Of a stretch of 48,576 nt of DNA, positions 16,813 through 25,437 are shown one piece after another (the first letter of the stretch is position 1; the number at the start of each line of letters is the position of its first letter). Position numbers and translations under genes: made by a program. Source of the DNA: a virus; IMG/VR virus record IMGVR_UViG_3300027513_000022, positions 1 to 48,576 of that record. One strand, 5' to 3'. A model generated the notes under the pieces. That model saw only the letters and a list, made by a program, of their open reading frames with translations, made no database searches and had not been told where the DNA came from.

Positions 16813-19541
16813 TCGCCCTGCAGATCGCCGCCTCGGCGGCGCTGTCCTACCTCGCCAACCGGCTGCTGGTGAAGAAGGACAAGTCGCTCCACGATGACGC
16901 GCCGACGCAGCTCGCCACGCGCGGCGTGATGCTCCCCTACCTCGCCGGCCGGCGCCGCGTGAAACCGCTGTTCCTAATGGCGAAGAACCGCTCGTCGCGC
17001 AACGAGACGATCTCCGGCTCGAAGGGCAAGGGCTCCGCGGGGCGCGCGAAGGTCTACTACGAGGACGGCGTCCACGGCCTCCACGTCGGGCCCGGGACGC
17101 GGCTCCACTCGATCAGCCAGCACGGGAAGGTGATCTTCAAGGGCCCGATCGACTCGGTCCTCTTTCCATCGGGCAGCGCGATCGACACGGGGATCGAGGG
17201 GCAGTTCACGATCTGGTGGGGCGAGCACGACCAGCCGATCGACGTCGACCTGGACGACCCGCAGCACGGCCTCGGCTTCGCCAGCCGCTGGCCGCTCGCG
17301 ACGCGAGCGACATGGAAGGGCTCGGGCGATCCGTTCGCGCAGATCTCCGGGAAGCGGCTCGGGCCGAGCCCCAACTGGCCGCTGATGACCTACGAGATGG
17401 AGCGCCGGGTCTCGTCGGGGCTCACGCAGTCGAACGCCTGGATCGACGCGACGCGCAGTCTCTACGGGACGGACTTCACGATCGTCGCCGTGACGAACGG
17501 CCCGGTCGGGACCGCGGCTCTGATCGTTTCGGGCGATCAGACGGCGCTGTTCCTGAACGGCGGGATGATGTTCGTCGAGAACAACGCCGTGCCGGACGGC
17601 GACTACCCGATCCTCGGCTCGACGTACTCCTCGCCGATCCAGCTCCCCGACGGAACGTACTATCAGCCGGATCGAACGGTGATCCTTCTCGCCGTCACGC
17701 TCGTCGGCGCGAACGTGGCCGGCACAACCACGCCTTACGTCGACGGCGAGGACGACGGGTGCAACCCGGCCCACGTGATCTGGGAGAAGCTCTTCGCGCC
17801 GTGGCCCTACGGGCGCGAGCTCGACCAGGACGACTTCAACCTCGCCTCGCTCGAGGAGATCGGGCAGATGGCCGAGGAGGAGCGGATCCCGGTGAACGTG
17901 CTGACCGAGGACGGCGACGCCGTCTCCGGGACGGTCGGCGCGATCATGCAGGACCTCGGGATTTTCGCCGCGCTCGAGAGCAACGGCCAAGTCGTCTTTC
18001 GGGCGCAACGCTTCGTGCCGATCACCGGAGTGCCCATCCTGACGGACGATCTGATCGTTCGGCCCATGCCGCAGGTCGACAACGCGGTCGAGAACCCGGA
18101 GCTGCCGACGCGGACGGTCTTCATCTTCCCCGACCGGAAGCGCGGCTACCGGGACATGCCGATCAAGATCGACGACGACGGCAACGCCTCGATCGACGAC
18201 AGCGCCGGCGTGCGCGCGCGTCGCGTCCCGATCGTGACCGTGACGAGCTTCGACGCGGCCACGAAGGTCGCCGAACGGCGATCGCAGGAGGACATGCCGG
18301 GCGCGGCGTCCTACCGGATCTTCTCGACCCGGCAGGCGCGGCTGATGCCGATCGGGCAGGTCTTCCTCTCGTCGGGGCTCCAGAGCACGGGCGCGGCGGC
18401 GAAGCTCCGACTGATCGGGAAAAAGATCAACGTGCTGACGGGCAAGGTCGAGCTGCGCGCGCTACCCGACCACTACGGCGAGCCGGCCTCGGAGTTCACC
18501 GGCGACGACGGCCCCCCGCCGATCATCTCCGATTCCCCCAAGCCCGACCGGGCCTTCACGCAGCTCGAGGTTCCGGCCCACGTCCTCGCCGCGCTCGGGA
18601 TCCGGGACTCCCAGGCGATCGTCGCGCCGCGGATCCGCTTCCACGCGAACATCGTCGGCGCCGATATCTGGATCTCGCGCGACGGATCGACGTACACGAA
18701 GGTCGCGCACGAGGACGCGCTGATCGCCGGCGGGCGGCTACTCGCTCCGATGGCGGCCGACGGCCCGTCCGTCCTCGACCCGGGCCCGACGATCCAGGCG
18801 CTCGGCCCGGACATCGCGACCGTGCTCGACCTGACCGGCGACCCGATCAACTGGCGATCGGGCCGGCAGGTGGCCGTGATCGACGACCCGGTGAACGGCC
18901 AGGAGATCGGCTTCCTGAAGAAGGCGACGGCGATCGGCTCGGGCAACTACACGCTCGACGGCCTGATCCGCGCCCGGTTCGACACGAAGAAGGTCGCGCA
19001 TATCGCCAACCTCGTCGTCTACATCTTTCAGCAGAACACGCTCCAGCTCATCCGCGATACGCTGCTCGCCCCGAACGTGCTGCTCTCGGAAAAGTCCCAG
19101 CCGATGACGATCGACCGGGCCTGGAACCTGAACAACATCAGCCCGGTCACCCGAACGCTGACAGGGAAGGGCGTCGTGCCGATGGAGCCGCTCAACTTCC
19201 GGACAGCCAACGGGAGCAACACCTACCGGCCGACGCAGAACGTCTTGCTCAAGTGGTGCTACCGCTCGGTGATCTCGCCGCGGACAGGGGCGGGCGCGCA
19301 GGGGGCGGGCGACCCGACCGGCTCGTCGCCCGTCGACGGGGAGTTCGTTCTGCGATTCACGACGAACCTGGGGGTGATCGTCCGCGAGGTGGTCGGGATC
19401 CTGACGCCGTCGTTCACCTACACGAACGCGCAGCTCGTCGCGGATTTCGGAAGCGAGATTTTCCTGTTCCGGGCGCGGCTCCTGATCGTCAAGGCCGGGT
19501 ACGCGAGCTCGGAGCTAGAGATCCTCATCACCAAGGTGTAG
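16803..19541 (+). CDS. Large tail tip / host specificity protein (g15/J-like)
   Basis: A 912-residue protein from ATG 16803. It opens with a hydrophobic helix (MIALQIAASAALSYLANRLL) and a short RGVMLPYLAGRRRV segment, typical of tip proteins of the gp15/J type. The middle has a hub-like block (EEIGQMAEEERIPVNVLTED, then QDLGIFAALESNGQVVFRAQ). A later beta-rich part includes IWISRDGSTYTKVAHED and a fibronectin-like closing section (GEFVLRFTTNLGVIVREVVG). It probably forms the central tip spike and part of the adhesion apparatus. No depolymerase motif is visible. The order hub, peptidase, tip matches gene transfer agents. Confidence 0.7.
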   Translation: MAMIALQIAASAALSYLANRLLVKKDKSLHDDAPTQLATRGVMLPYLAGRRRVKPLFLMAKNRSSRNETISGSKGKGSAGRAKVYYEDGVHGLHVGPGTRLHSISQHGKVIFKGPIDSVLFPSGSAIDTGIEGQFTIWWGEHDQPIDVDLDDPQHGLGFASRWPLATRATWKGSGDPFAQISGKRLGPSPNWPLMTYEMERRVSSGLTQSNAWIDATRSLYGTDFTIVAVTNGPVGTAALIVSGDQTALFLNGGMMFVENNAVPDGDYPILGSTYSSPIQLPDGTYYQPDRTVILLAVTLVGANVAGTTTPYVDGEDDGCNPAHVIWEKLFAPWPYGRELDQDDFNLASLEEIGQMAEEERIPVNVLTEDGDAVSGTVGAIMQDLGIFAALESNGQVVFRAQRFVPITGVPILTDDLIVRPMPQVDNAVENPELPTRTVFIFPDRKRGYRDMPIKIDDDGNASIDDSAGVRARRVPIVTVTSFDAATKVAERRSQEDMPGAASYRIFSTRQARLMPIGQVFLSSGLQSTGAAAKLRLIGKKINVLTGKVELRALPDHYGEPASEFTGDDGPPPIISDSPKPDRAFTQLEVPAHVLAALGIRDSQAIVAPRIRFHANIVGADIWISRDGSTYTKVAHEDALIAGGRLLAPMAADGPSVLDPGPTIQALGPDIATVLDLTGDPINWRSGRQVAVIDDPVNGQEIGFLKKATAIGSGNYTLDGLIRARFDTKKVAHIANLVVYIFQQNTLQLIRDTLLAPNVLLSEKSQPMTIDRAWNLNNISPVTRTLTGKGVVPMEPLNFRTANGSNTYRPTQNVLLKWCYRSVISPRTGAGAQGAGDPTGSSPVDGEFVLRFTTNLGVIVREVVGILTPSFTYTNAQLVADFGSEIFLFRARLLIVKAGYASSELEILITKV

Positions 19542-19554
19542 CTAGGGGAGACCG

Positions 19555-19899
19555 ATGGCGAAGAGAACGTGGCCGCTGATCCTGCACCAGGCCGAGAGCT
19601 GGGACGCCGAGCTCGATAGCTGGCGCGACAACCTGATCACCGCGCTTCCGTTGCCGGAGCCGTCGACGGGGCTCTTCGCGGACCTGCCGAACGCGAGCCA
19701 GAACGACCGCGGGTTTGCCGCGATCAACGACCCGACGGCCGGGTGGATGGCCGTGATCTCGAACGGCACGTCGTGGGAGCGGATCCCCAAGCGCGCTTCC
19801 GCGCGCGCGGACTCCGTCGCGGGGACGCTCGGCGAGCTCGTGACGGACTTCAACGACCTCCTGGCGAAGCTCCGCGTCGGCGGGACGATCGCCCCCTGA
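19555..19899 (+). CDS. Small tail fibre-associated protein
   Basis: A 114-residue protein with ribosome site GGGGAG before ATG. It has Trp-rich N-terminal helices (WPLILHQAESWDAELDSW) and then a short block seen in fibre heads (GFAAINDPTAGWMAVISNG, TSWERIPKRA), ending in a helix (LVTDFNDLLAKLRVGGTIAP). The GWMAVISNGTSW strand resembles the 'new information about the surface' repeat of phage fibre tips. It lies between the tip protein and the fibre, so it may be an adaptor or fibre trimer base. No family is assigned. Confidence 0.45.
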   Translation: MAKRTWPLILHQAESWDAELDSWRDNLITALPLPEPSTGLFADLPNASQNDRGFAAINDPTAGWMAVISNGTSWERIPKRASARADSVAGTLGELVTDFNDLLAKLRVGGTIAP

Positions 19900-19902
19900 G
19901 TC

Positions 19903-21795
19903 ATGGCGAGCTACTGGCCCAAGGTTCCGGCTGGCGAAGAGTCGAAATTACTCGACGCCTTGGGCGGAGCCGGCGACTACACCGTTCAGCCCGGAGATTT
20001 CTTCGTCACTCTCGACGCGACCGAGCAGCACGTCGACCTATTCCTTCCGCTCGCGGCCGAGTCGCAGGGGCGACTCCTGCTCGTCGTCGTGCACAACGCG
20101 GCCGGAGACCAAGGCGCGACGTTCTTCGCCAACGTCGCGGACGCGACGCCTCTGGTGAACGGGAGCGCGACGTACGTCGTCCCCGTGGCCGACGGGGACA
20201 AGATCCACTACCTCGAGTGCGACGGCGCCGTCTGGCGCGCCGGGCCGATCCAAACCGCGAACCTTACGGTCACGCTCGGCTGGCTCTTCGAGCAGCTCTC
20301 GATCGCCGACCTCTCCGACGTGTCGGGAGTGACCGGGTCCGGGGACGTAGTCGCCATGCAGCTCGCGCCGCAGGTCGTCAATCCGCGGATCGACAACGCC
20401 GTGATCCGCACGGCCCCGGGATTCCTGAACGCGCAGCACGACCACTCGGACGCCGCGAACGCGGGGCAGATGGTTGGGGCGACGGCTCTCTCGGACGCGA
20501 CCGCGACGCCGGCCGCGTCGAAGATCCCGATCGCGGACGGCGGGGGGAAACTCGCGGCCGGCTGGCTGCAGGAGGTCCTCGCGCTCGCCGACATGACGGA
20601 CGTCACGGCGAAGACCGGAACCGGCACGGTCGTCGTCATGGACACGTCGCCCGCGATCGTCATGCCGACGATCGCGTCGATGGTCAACGCGAACCACAAT
20701 CACCAGGACGCGGCCGGCGGCGCGACGCTCGACCACGGCGCGGCATTGACCGGCCTCGGAGATGACGATCACGTTCAGTACGCGGCCGTCGCGGGCCGCA
20801 GCGTCGGGCAGACGATCATCGGCGCTCTCTTCGGCGGGATCGGGCCGCCCTCCCTGACCCTGAAAGGCGTCGCGTCCGGCGGGGGCGGATGGATCTCTCT
20901 CGTCGATCCCATCCTGCTGACGGATCAAGCCGCGGATCCGACTTCGGGACTGCTCCAGCGCAACGGAGCCCTGATCAAGTGGCACGACGGGACCGCGGTC
21001 CGGAAGCTGATCTCCGACCTCGACGCGACGGCGACGCCGACCGCCTCGAAGATCCCGATCGCGGACGGGAGCAACAAGCTCGCCGCGGGCTGGCTCTCCG
21101 AGGTGCTCGCGCTCGCCGACCTCTCGGACGTGACTGCCAAGACCGGCACGGGAACCGTCGCGGTGATGCAGGGCTCGCCGAACCTGATGACGCCGACGAT
21201 CGCCGACCTCACCAACGCGACGCACACGCACCAGGCGGCCGCGAGCGGGGGGCTCCTCCAGGGGCTCGCGCAGCTCATGGACACGAGCGGAAGGTGCGTT
21301 CGGTCGACCCTTCCGAACATCAACACGGGGATGATCCTCGTCTCCAACACGGCCTACTTCGTGTACCTAGGCCGTGTCACCGTCACGAGCACGTTCGCGT
21401 TCGTGCGCTTCGCCGTTCGGACGGCCGGGGCCGGCGCGCAGACGGCCGAGGTAGGTTTCTTCTCGACGCCGACCGCCCCCTCGCGGGCCAATCAAACGGT
21501 GACGAAGCTGGCGGCCACCGGGACGGTCGACGACCTCACGGGCACGGGCGTCAAGGGCAACACGAACACGCTGGCGATCTCCGTCGCGGCCGGAACGCAC
21601 CTGTGGGCCGGGATCAGGACGGCTATGGCGACGACGCAGCCGTCCCCGTACGCGCTCATCGCGGACCGCGGCCACGGCCGAATCCTCTCTACGGCCGCCT
21701 CGGGAGCCCTGACGGGGGCCGGGCCGTGGACCGGGGCCCTCATCACCGACGCGGGGACGACCCTGTGCCCGGACCTGGAGGGCGCGCTCGATTGA
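19903..21795 (+). CDS. Tail fibre / receptor-binding protein with duplicated cassettes and HxH motifs
   Basis: A 630-residue protein. Residues 1-120 are an attachment-like beta domain. The middle contains two near-identical 71-residue cassettes (20494-20706 and 21022-21234), each with SKIPIADG, KLAAGWL, EVLALAD, DVTAKTGTGTV and a terminal HNHQ or HTHQ. With an earlier QHDHSD this makes three His-x-His sites. In trimeric fibres such as T4 gp37, HxH motifs bind iron along the axis, so a metal-stabilised trimeric shaft is likely. Residues about 470-630 form a Gly/Thr-rich beta head (TAYFVYLGRVTVTSTFAFVR), the presumed receptor-binding end. It is the last structural gene of the late operon. Confidence 0.65.
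   Translation: MASYWPKVPAGEESKLLDALGGAGDYTVQPGDFFVTLDATEQHVDLFLPLAAESQGRLLLVVVHNAAGDQGATFFANVADATPLVNGSATYVVPVADGDKIHYLECDGAVWRAGPIQTANLTVTLGWLFEQLSIADLSDVSGVTGSGDVVAMQLAPQVVNPRIDNAVIRTAPGFLNAQHDHSDAANAGQMVGATALSDATATPAASKIPIADGGGKLAAGWLQEVLALADMTDVTAKTGTGTVVVMDTSPAIVMPTIASMVNANHNHQDAAGGATLDHGAALTGLGDDDHVQYAAVAGRSVGQTIIGALFGGIGPPSLTLKGVASGGGGWISLVDPILLTDQAADPTSGLLQRNGALIKWHDGTAVRKLISDLDATATPTASKIPIADGSNKLAAGWLSEVLALADLSDVTAKTGTGTVAVMQGSPNLMTPTIADLTNATHTHQAAASGGLLQGLAQLMDTSGRCVRSTLPNINTGMILVSNTAYFVYLGRVTVTSTFAFVRFAVRTAGAGAQTAEVGFFSTPTAPSRANQTVTKLAATGTVDDLTGTGVKGNTNTLAISVAAGTHLWAGIRTAMATTQPSPYALIADRGHGRILSTAASGALTGAGPWTGALITDAGTTLCPDLEGALD
20494..21234 (+). repeat. Two 213-bp in-frame fibre cassettes (20494-20706, 21022-21234)
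   Basis: Both units are 213 bp and encode DATATPxASKIPIADG, xKLAAGWLxEVLALADxxD, VTAKTGTGTVxVM, SPxxxxPTIA and NAxHxHQ. They are separated by a 105-residue spacer with a distinct sequence. DNA identity is high but not complete, with many silent differences, so the duplication is not very recent. Confidence 0.8.
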
Positions 21796-22412
21796 CGACG
21801 CCCCGAGGCGTGATCGAGGCCCCGCGCTCGACCCGGCTCGTCCTGGTGGGCCAGGCGCCCGGCCGTTCGTCGGGCCCGGCCCGGCCGATCATGGGGCCGT
21901 CCGGGCGTCGCCTGGCGGAGCTCGCCGGGCTGGGGTTCCCGGGCGAGTACGAGGCCTGGTTCGAGCGGCTCAACCTCCTGCCGGAGTACCCCGGGAAGGG
22001 GTCTAGCCAGAACGACGCGTTCGTGCTCGCCAGGGCCCGCCTCGCGGCCTGGGAGCTCTTCCCCGCGCTCGTCGGCCGGCGGGGCGTCCTGCTCGGGCGC
22101 GGCGTCGCCGACGCGTTCCGGCTCGGCGGGAGCGGGCGCGACGGCCGGCGGGCGCTTTTCGAGTGGCGGTTCGTCTGCCGCCGCGAGGTGCGCTGCCGCG
22201 CGTCCGGGGACCTCCTGCGCCGGACGCTCGACTCCTGGCCGGCGCGCGAACCGGCGCCCTCTTGGGCGGCCCGGGAGCGGTTCCTCGCGGCGATGGTCCC
22301 GCACCCCTCGGGGGTCAGCCACTGGTGGGACGAGCGCGAGCACCGCGAGGCCGCTGAGCGGTTCCTCCGGGGGGTCGTCGCGGCGACGCGGCTCGCTACG
22401 ACGCGCCGCTGA
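21792..22412 (+). CDS. Uracil-DNA glycosylase superfamily-like protein
   Basis: A 206-residue protein. The TTG at 21792 overlaps the fibre stop (TTGA); GTG 21816 is an alternative. It has the two landmark motifs of the UDG fold: LVGQAPGRSSGPARPIMGPS near residues 18-37 (compare GEAPG...G.PFxGxxG) and HPSGVSHWWD near the C-terminus (compare HPSxxx). Some residues usual for family 4 enzymes differ, such as Q for E after the first Gly, so activity on uracil is not certain. It may remove altered bases or act on phage-modified DNA. It is the last gene of the plus-strand late block and converges on the RuvC-like gene. Confidence 0.65.
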   Translation: MTTPRGVIEAPRSTRLVLVGQAPGRSSGPARPIMGPSGRRLAELAGLGFPGEYEAWFERLNLLPEYPGKGSSQNDAFVLARARLAAWELFPALVGRRGVLLGRGVADAFRLGGSGRDGRRALFEWRFVCRREVRCRASGDLLRRTLDSWPAREPAPSWAARERFLAAMVPHPSGVSHWWDEREHREAAERFLRGVVAATRLATTRR

Positions 22413-23043
22413 GCGCGGAGCGCTCCTCCCCGGTAGCGCTCACGGCGGGGCCCGAAACATCCCGGCCTCGAACGCCGTGCCGGGCGATCCAGTAGGCGTC
22501 GGCGATCCCGTCGTGCAGCGCCCCGCCGACGTACGTCGCGCCGCGCAGCGCCGGGCATTCGGACACGGCGCGGCGGGCGACCTCGAGCTTGAGGTTCTTG
22601 CGGTGCGCGGCGAGCACGCGCGACTTCTCGCGCCGGTTCCGTTCGTGCTCGGCGTGGATCAGCGGGTCGAGCGAGGGCTGCGTCGGCTTGCGGACGGACG
22701 AGGGGCGCGACGGCAGTCCGCCCATAGACGCCTGCCACTCCTGCGCCGAGACCTCGACGAGCGGGAGGCCGAGGAGCTCCACGACGGCGCAGATCGCGCC
22801 GTAGAGGATCCCGCTCGTCATGCCGTCCATCGCGCCGCGGCCGGGCATCGCGATCTGCTTCTCGACGAACGCCACCGACCCGGCCGGCCGCACGTCGAAC
22901 AGCCTCGAGAACGCGACCGCGTCGAGCCGGCGGCGCTTGGCCCCGCCGACGATCGGAAGCTCGACGGCCGAGACGAGCTGGTAGTAAGGAGCGAGCGCGA
23001 CGAGCGCGCCACGGACGCCGGGGTCGATCCCGAAAACGATCAC
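22396..23043 (-). CDS. RuvC-like Holliday junction resolvase
   Basis: A 215-residue protein. The RNase H-like resolvase pattern is visible: FGIDPGVRGALVAL with Asp7, AFVEKQ with Glu61, and LHDGIADAYWIARHG with His177, Asp178 and Asp182. These residues form the metal site that nicks four-way junctions. Phage versions resolve recombination or replication intermediates before packaging. It is the last gene of the minus-strand operon and overlaps the preceding gene's stop by 4 nt. The middle (residues 105-150) has an Arg/Lys-rich insert that is longer than in bacterial RuvC. Confidence 0.75.
   Translation of the reverse strand: MIVFGIDPGVRGALVALAPYYQLVSAVELPIVGGAKRRRLDAVAFSRLFDVRPAGSVAFVEKQIAMPGRGAMDGMTSGILYGAICAVVELLGLPLVEVSAQEWQASMGGLPSRPSSVRKPTQPSLDPLIHAEHERNRREKSRVLAAHRKNLKLEVARRAVSECPALRGATYVGGALHDGIADAYWIARHGVRGRDVSGPAVSATGEERSALSGAS
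22404..22447. terminator. Hairpin at the convergent gene junction
   Basis: CGCCG plus TGAGCGC (22404-22408 and 22410-22416) pairs with GCGCTCACGGCG (22436-22447), giving 12 bp with one bulge. The loop contains a second perfect palindrome, GAGCGCGGAGCGCTC (22411-22425). It spans the ends of the late operon and the minus-strand operon, so a bidirectional terminator is plausible. No U-tract is present. Confidence 0.4.
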
Positions 23044-23348
23044 GGCAGCTCCAGCGATCCGGCGCCAGGGAGACGCGGCAGGAAAACGTGCCAGGCGAAC
23101 GCCCCGCCGTGCGTCTGCGCCGTGCCGACGTACTCGCTTCGGAAGAGGCCGAGCGCCTCGTGGCCCGTCCCGCGCACCACGACCTCGACGGTGATCTTCG
23201 GCGCCTCGTCCTCGACCAGCATCCAGAGAACGAGCTGGTCGCGCCCCCCGACGGGCTGGTTCTGGACGCCGAGCGGCGAAGCGACGCGGGGCACATCGAT
23301 AATCTGCGAGTCGAGGATCCCGAGCGGGTACTTCCAGATCGTTCTCAA
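23040..23348 (-). CDS. DUF7352-like phage protein
   Basis: A 102-residue protein. The TTG start at 23348 overlaps the upstream stop as TTGA, which decides the start even though the frame is open upstream. The sequence follows a common phage pattern: TIWKYPLGILDSQIIDVP, then a polar Gln-rich strand, LVLWMLVEDEAP, VVVRGTGHEA and YVGTAQTHGGAFAWHVF. I know this as an uncharacterised small phage family, often encoded near replication genes. It looks like a compact beta protein. No catalytic residues can be argued. It is translationally coupled inside the recombination operon. Confidence 0.6.
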   Translation of the reverse strand: MRTIWKYPLGILDSQIIDVPRVASPLGVQNQPVGGRDQLVLWMLVEDEAPKITVEVVVRGTGHEALGLFRSEYVGTAQTHGGAFAWHVFLPRLPGAGSLELP

Positions 23349-23587
23349 CGCAGCACCGCCTTCGTTTCGACCATGACGTGCGCCTCGAGGACCCGCGCGC
23401 GGATACCGGCGCTGCGCTGCTCGCGCGGGATCGCGATCGTCGCGACGCCGCCGTACGCCTGGACGACTAGGCCGAACAGCTCGGCGCGTTTGAGGATCTC
23501 CTCGTACGCCCTCTCGGCGGCATCGTCGGGAGGCGCGCTCGCCTTGGCCCGTCCGGAGGCCGAACGCTCGCTGGCCGCGGGCCTCAC
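23345..23587 (-). CDS. Hypothetical protein in recombination operon
   Basis: An 80-residue protein. GTG 23587 overlaps the ATPase stop (GTGA), so it is translationally coupled. The N-terminal 25 residues are Ala/Ser/Arg-rich and likely disordered. The remainder has a helix (DDAAERAYEEILKRAELFGL) followed by strands (VVQAYGGVATIAIPREQR) and RARVLEAHVMVETKAVLR. A helix-then-strands pattern with a conserved-looking AYGGVATIAIP suggests a small folded domain. Function is unknown. Placement between the Rad50-like ATPase and the DUF7352-like gene suggests a role in DNA repair or recombination. Confidence 0.6.
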   Translation of the reverse strand: MRPAASERSASGRAKASAPPDDAAERAYEEILKRAELFGLVVQAYGGVATIAIPREQRSAGIRARVLEAHVMVETKAVLR

Positions 23588-25269
23588 GCCACACCCGCCG
23601 CGACGTGCGCCTCGCTGCGAAGCTCGCCGCCGGTCGCCTCGCCGGTCAGCACGTGGACGCCGGCCGCCGCGGCCTCGCGGTCGACGTAGTCGCGCCCCTC
23701 GGGGTCGAGCGCCTCCCACGCCTCCTGCCGCACCGCGACGATCCCGCCGCGGCCGACGTGCGCGATCACCGCGGGGAGCGCGATCCGCCAGAGCTCGCCG
23801 GTCGAAAGATCGGAGAGGTACGTCTCCCCGCGCTTGGTCTCGAGCACGAGCCGCCCGGCGACCATTCGGATCCCGGCCGGCGAGGCGCGTCCGATCGCGC
23901 GCGCGACGACCTCCTCGCACCCGGCCGCGCAGGCGCGCAGCTCGCCCGCCTCGTCGAGGTGCGCCTGCACCCGGCGAAGGACGCCCGCGGCCTCCTCGGC
24001 CTTCTCCTTCGCGCGCCGGACGACGGCGCCGTGCTCCTGCGCCTTGCGCGCGGCCTCCACCACGGCGACCTGCGCGCGGACGTCGGCGGCCGCGCGAGCC
24101 GGATCGGCCGCCCCCGCCGTTCCCTCAAGCGCCAGGCGGGCCGCGTCGCGCAGCCGCTCTAGCCGCGCCGCGTCCTCCGCCCGCCCGCGGGCAGCGCTCG
24201 CGCGCTCGCGCGCCGCGGACAGGACCGCGCTCGCCTCCCGCCGCGCGGCGGCGAGCGCCGAGTCGACCGCCCCCGTCGCCTCAAGGCGTCGGCGCCGCGC
24301 TTCCTCGGCCCGGGACTCGGCAAGCACCACCGCGGCCCGGGCAGCCTCTACCTCGCCCTTCGCCAGCTCGTGCGCGTCGATAGCCGCGGCCGAGGCCATC
24401 GCCGCGTTCTTGACCTCCGGGGTCTCGCCCCGGTTCGCGACGTCGAGAGCGACCTGCGCCGCAGCGAACGCGGCGTCGGCCTCCAGGATCGCGCCCTCGA
24501 TCGCCTCCGCGCTCTCTGGCTCCTCCGTGGTCGCCAGGACCTTCTCCGCCGCGGCCCGCGCCTCGACGGCCCGGCGGGCCTCGCGCTCACGCTCCTCCCG
24601 CGCGGCCAGCTCGCGCACGGACGCCTCGGCCGCGGCCGCCAGTTCGCGCTCGTCGCTCGGGTCGTCTAGCGGAACGCCGTCCGACGCGGCGGTCAGCCCG
24701 GCGACCATCCCGCGCAGCCCGTCGGCCTGCTTCTCCTCGTTGCGCGCCGCTAGCTCGAAGTCGCGCTTGAGCCACTTCTGCATCTCGGGCACCGACTCCG
24801 CGCCGCGCGTCTTGGGCCCGCTCGCGAGCCCGGCTACCGCCTCGACGCGCGCGCGGCCGAGGACCTCGGAGAAGAGGTCGAGCGAGGCATCCACGCCGCC
24901 GACGCGGCAGAGGAACTTGGCGCGCTCCATGTCGGCCGCCTCCGGGTCCTTGATCCCCGGCTCCGGGATCACGCTCGGGTCGAGGTCGTGCTCGAGGTGC
25001 GCGACCTCGAGCTCGCCCTGCCGGACGACTTTGTGCCCGATCGTCAGCCGCGCGCCGAGGCCGGAGACACGGCCCTCGAGCGTGCCGTCGCGCGGCGTGA
25101 GGTCTACCTTCGCGCCGACCAGGGCGCGCACGGCGTCGACGCTCGTCGTCTTGCCCGCTGCGTTCGGGCCCTTGAGTACGGTGACGCCCCCGCCCGGCTT
25201 GAGGCGGATGGCGAGGCGCTGGATGGGCCCGGTGTTCTCGATCTCGATCGTTTCTGCTTCGGCGTTCAC
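23584..25269 (-). CDS. Rad50/SbcC-like AAA ATPase
   Basis: A 561-residue protein. GTG 25269 is preferred because AGGAG lies 8 nt upstream; an earlier in-frame GTG at 25293 lacks this. Walker A is GPNAAGKTT (residues 34-42). Residues about 165-440 are Ala/Glu/Arg-rich coiled coil split into two arms. The C-terminal part has YLSDLSTGELWRIALPAV, an ABC-signature-like block, and then GGIVAVRQEAWEALDPEGRD in place of Walker B, where the usual Asp-Glu pair reads Gln-Glu. The Cys pair in ELRACAAGCEEVV at the coil tip recalls a zinc hook without the classic CxxC. A role in DNA end processing is likely. Confidence 0.7.
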   Translation of the reverse strand: MNAEAETIEIENTGPIQRLAIRLKPGGGVTVLKGPNAAGKTTSVDAVRALVGAKVDLTPRDGTLEGRVSGLGARLTIGHKVVRQGELEVAHLEHDLDPSVIPEPGIKDPEAADMERAKFLCRVGGVDASLDLFSEVLGRARVEAVAGLASGPKTRGAESVPEMQKWLKRDFELAARNEEKQADGLRGMVAGLTAASDGVPLDDPSDERELAAAAEASVRELAAREEREREARRAVEARAAAEKVLATTEEPESAEAIEGAILEADAAFAAAQVALDVANRGETPEVKNAAMASAAAIDAHELAKGEVEAARAAVVLAESRAEEARRRRLEATGAVDSALAAARREASAVLSAARERASAARGRAEDAARLERLRDAARLALEGTAGAADPARAAADVRAQVAVVEAARKAQEHGAVVRRAKEKAEEAAGVLRRVQAHLDEAGELRACAAGCEEVVARAIGRASPAGIRMVAGRLVLETKRGETYLSDLSTGELWRIALPAVIAHVGRGGIVAVRQEAWEALDPEGRDYVDREAAAAGVHVLTGEATGGELRSEAHVAAGVA

Positions 25270-25312
25270 GGTTCGTTCTCCTGCGGCGGTCACGGGTAGG
25301 GATGGAAGGGAA

Positions 25313-25430
25313 GGCCGCCCGGGTCGGTCGGGGCGCGCGCGGCGGAGCTGGGCGCGGCTGTGAGACGGTCCCGTGCTCTCGCCCTCGGGGTTCAGGTCGC
25401 GTTGCTCGCGACCCCTATTCCCGGGCGGCC
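25313..25430. other. Non-coding gap with widely spaced perfect inverted repeat
   Basis: Between the ATPase start (25269) and the end of the next gene upstream (25438) there is no coding frame with the local codon bias. The gap contains GGCCGCCCGGG (25313-25323) and its exact complement CCCGGGCGGCC (25420-25430), 96 nt apart. In mRNA these could pair and enclose the region before the ATPase ribosome site. Confidence 0.45.
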
Positions 25431-25437
25431 AGTCGCG

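Noticed and set aside
17216-19579. Long plus-strand frame inside the tail tip gene
   Set aside because: Shifted reading of the tip gene with no domain signal.
20494-21234. CRISPR-like repeats
   Set aside because: Units are 213-bp coding cassettes within a fibre gene, not short non-coding repeats with spacers.
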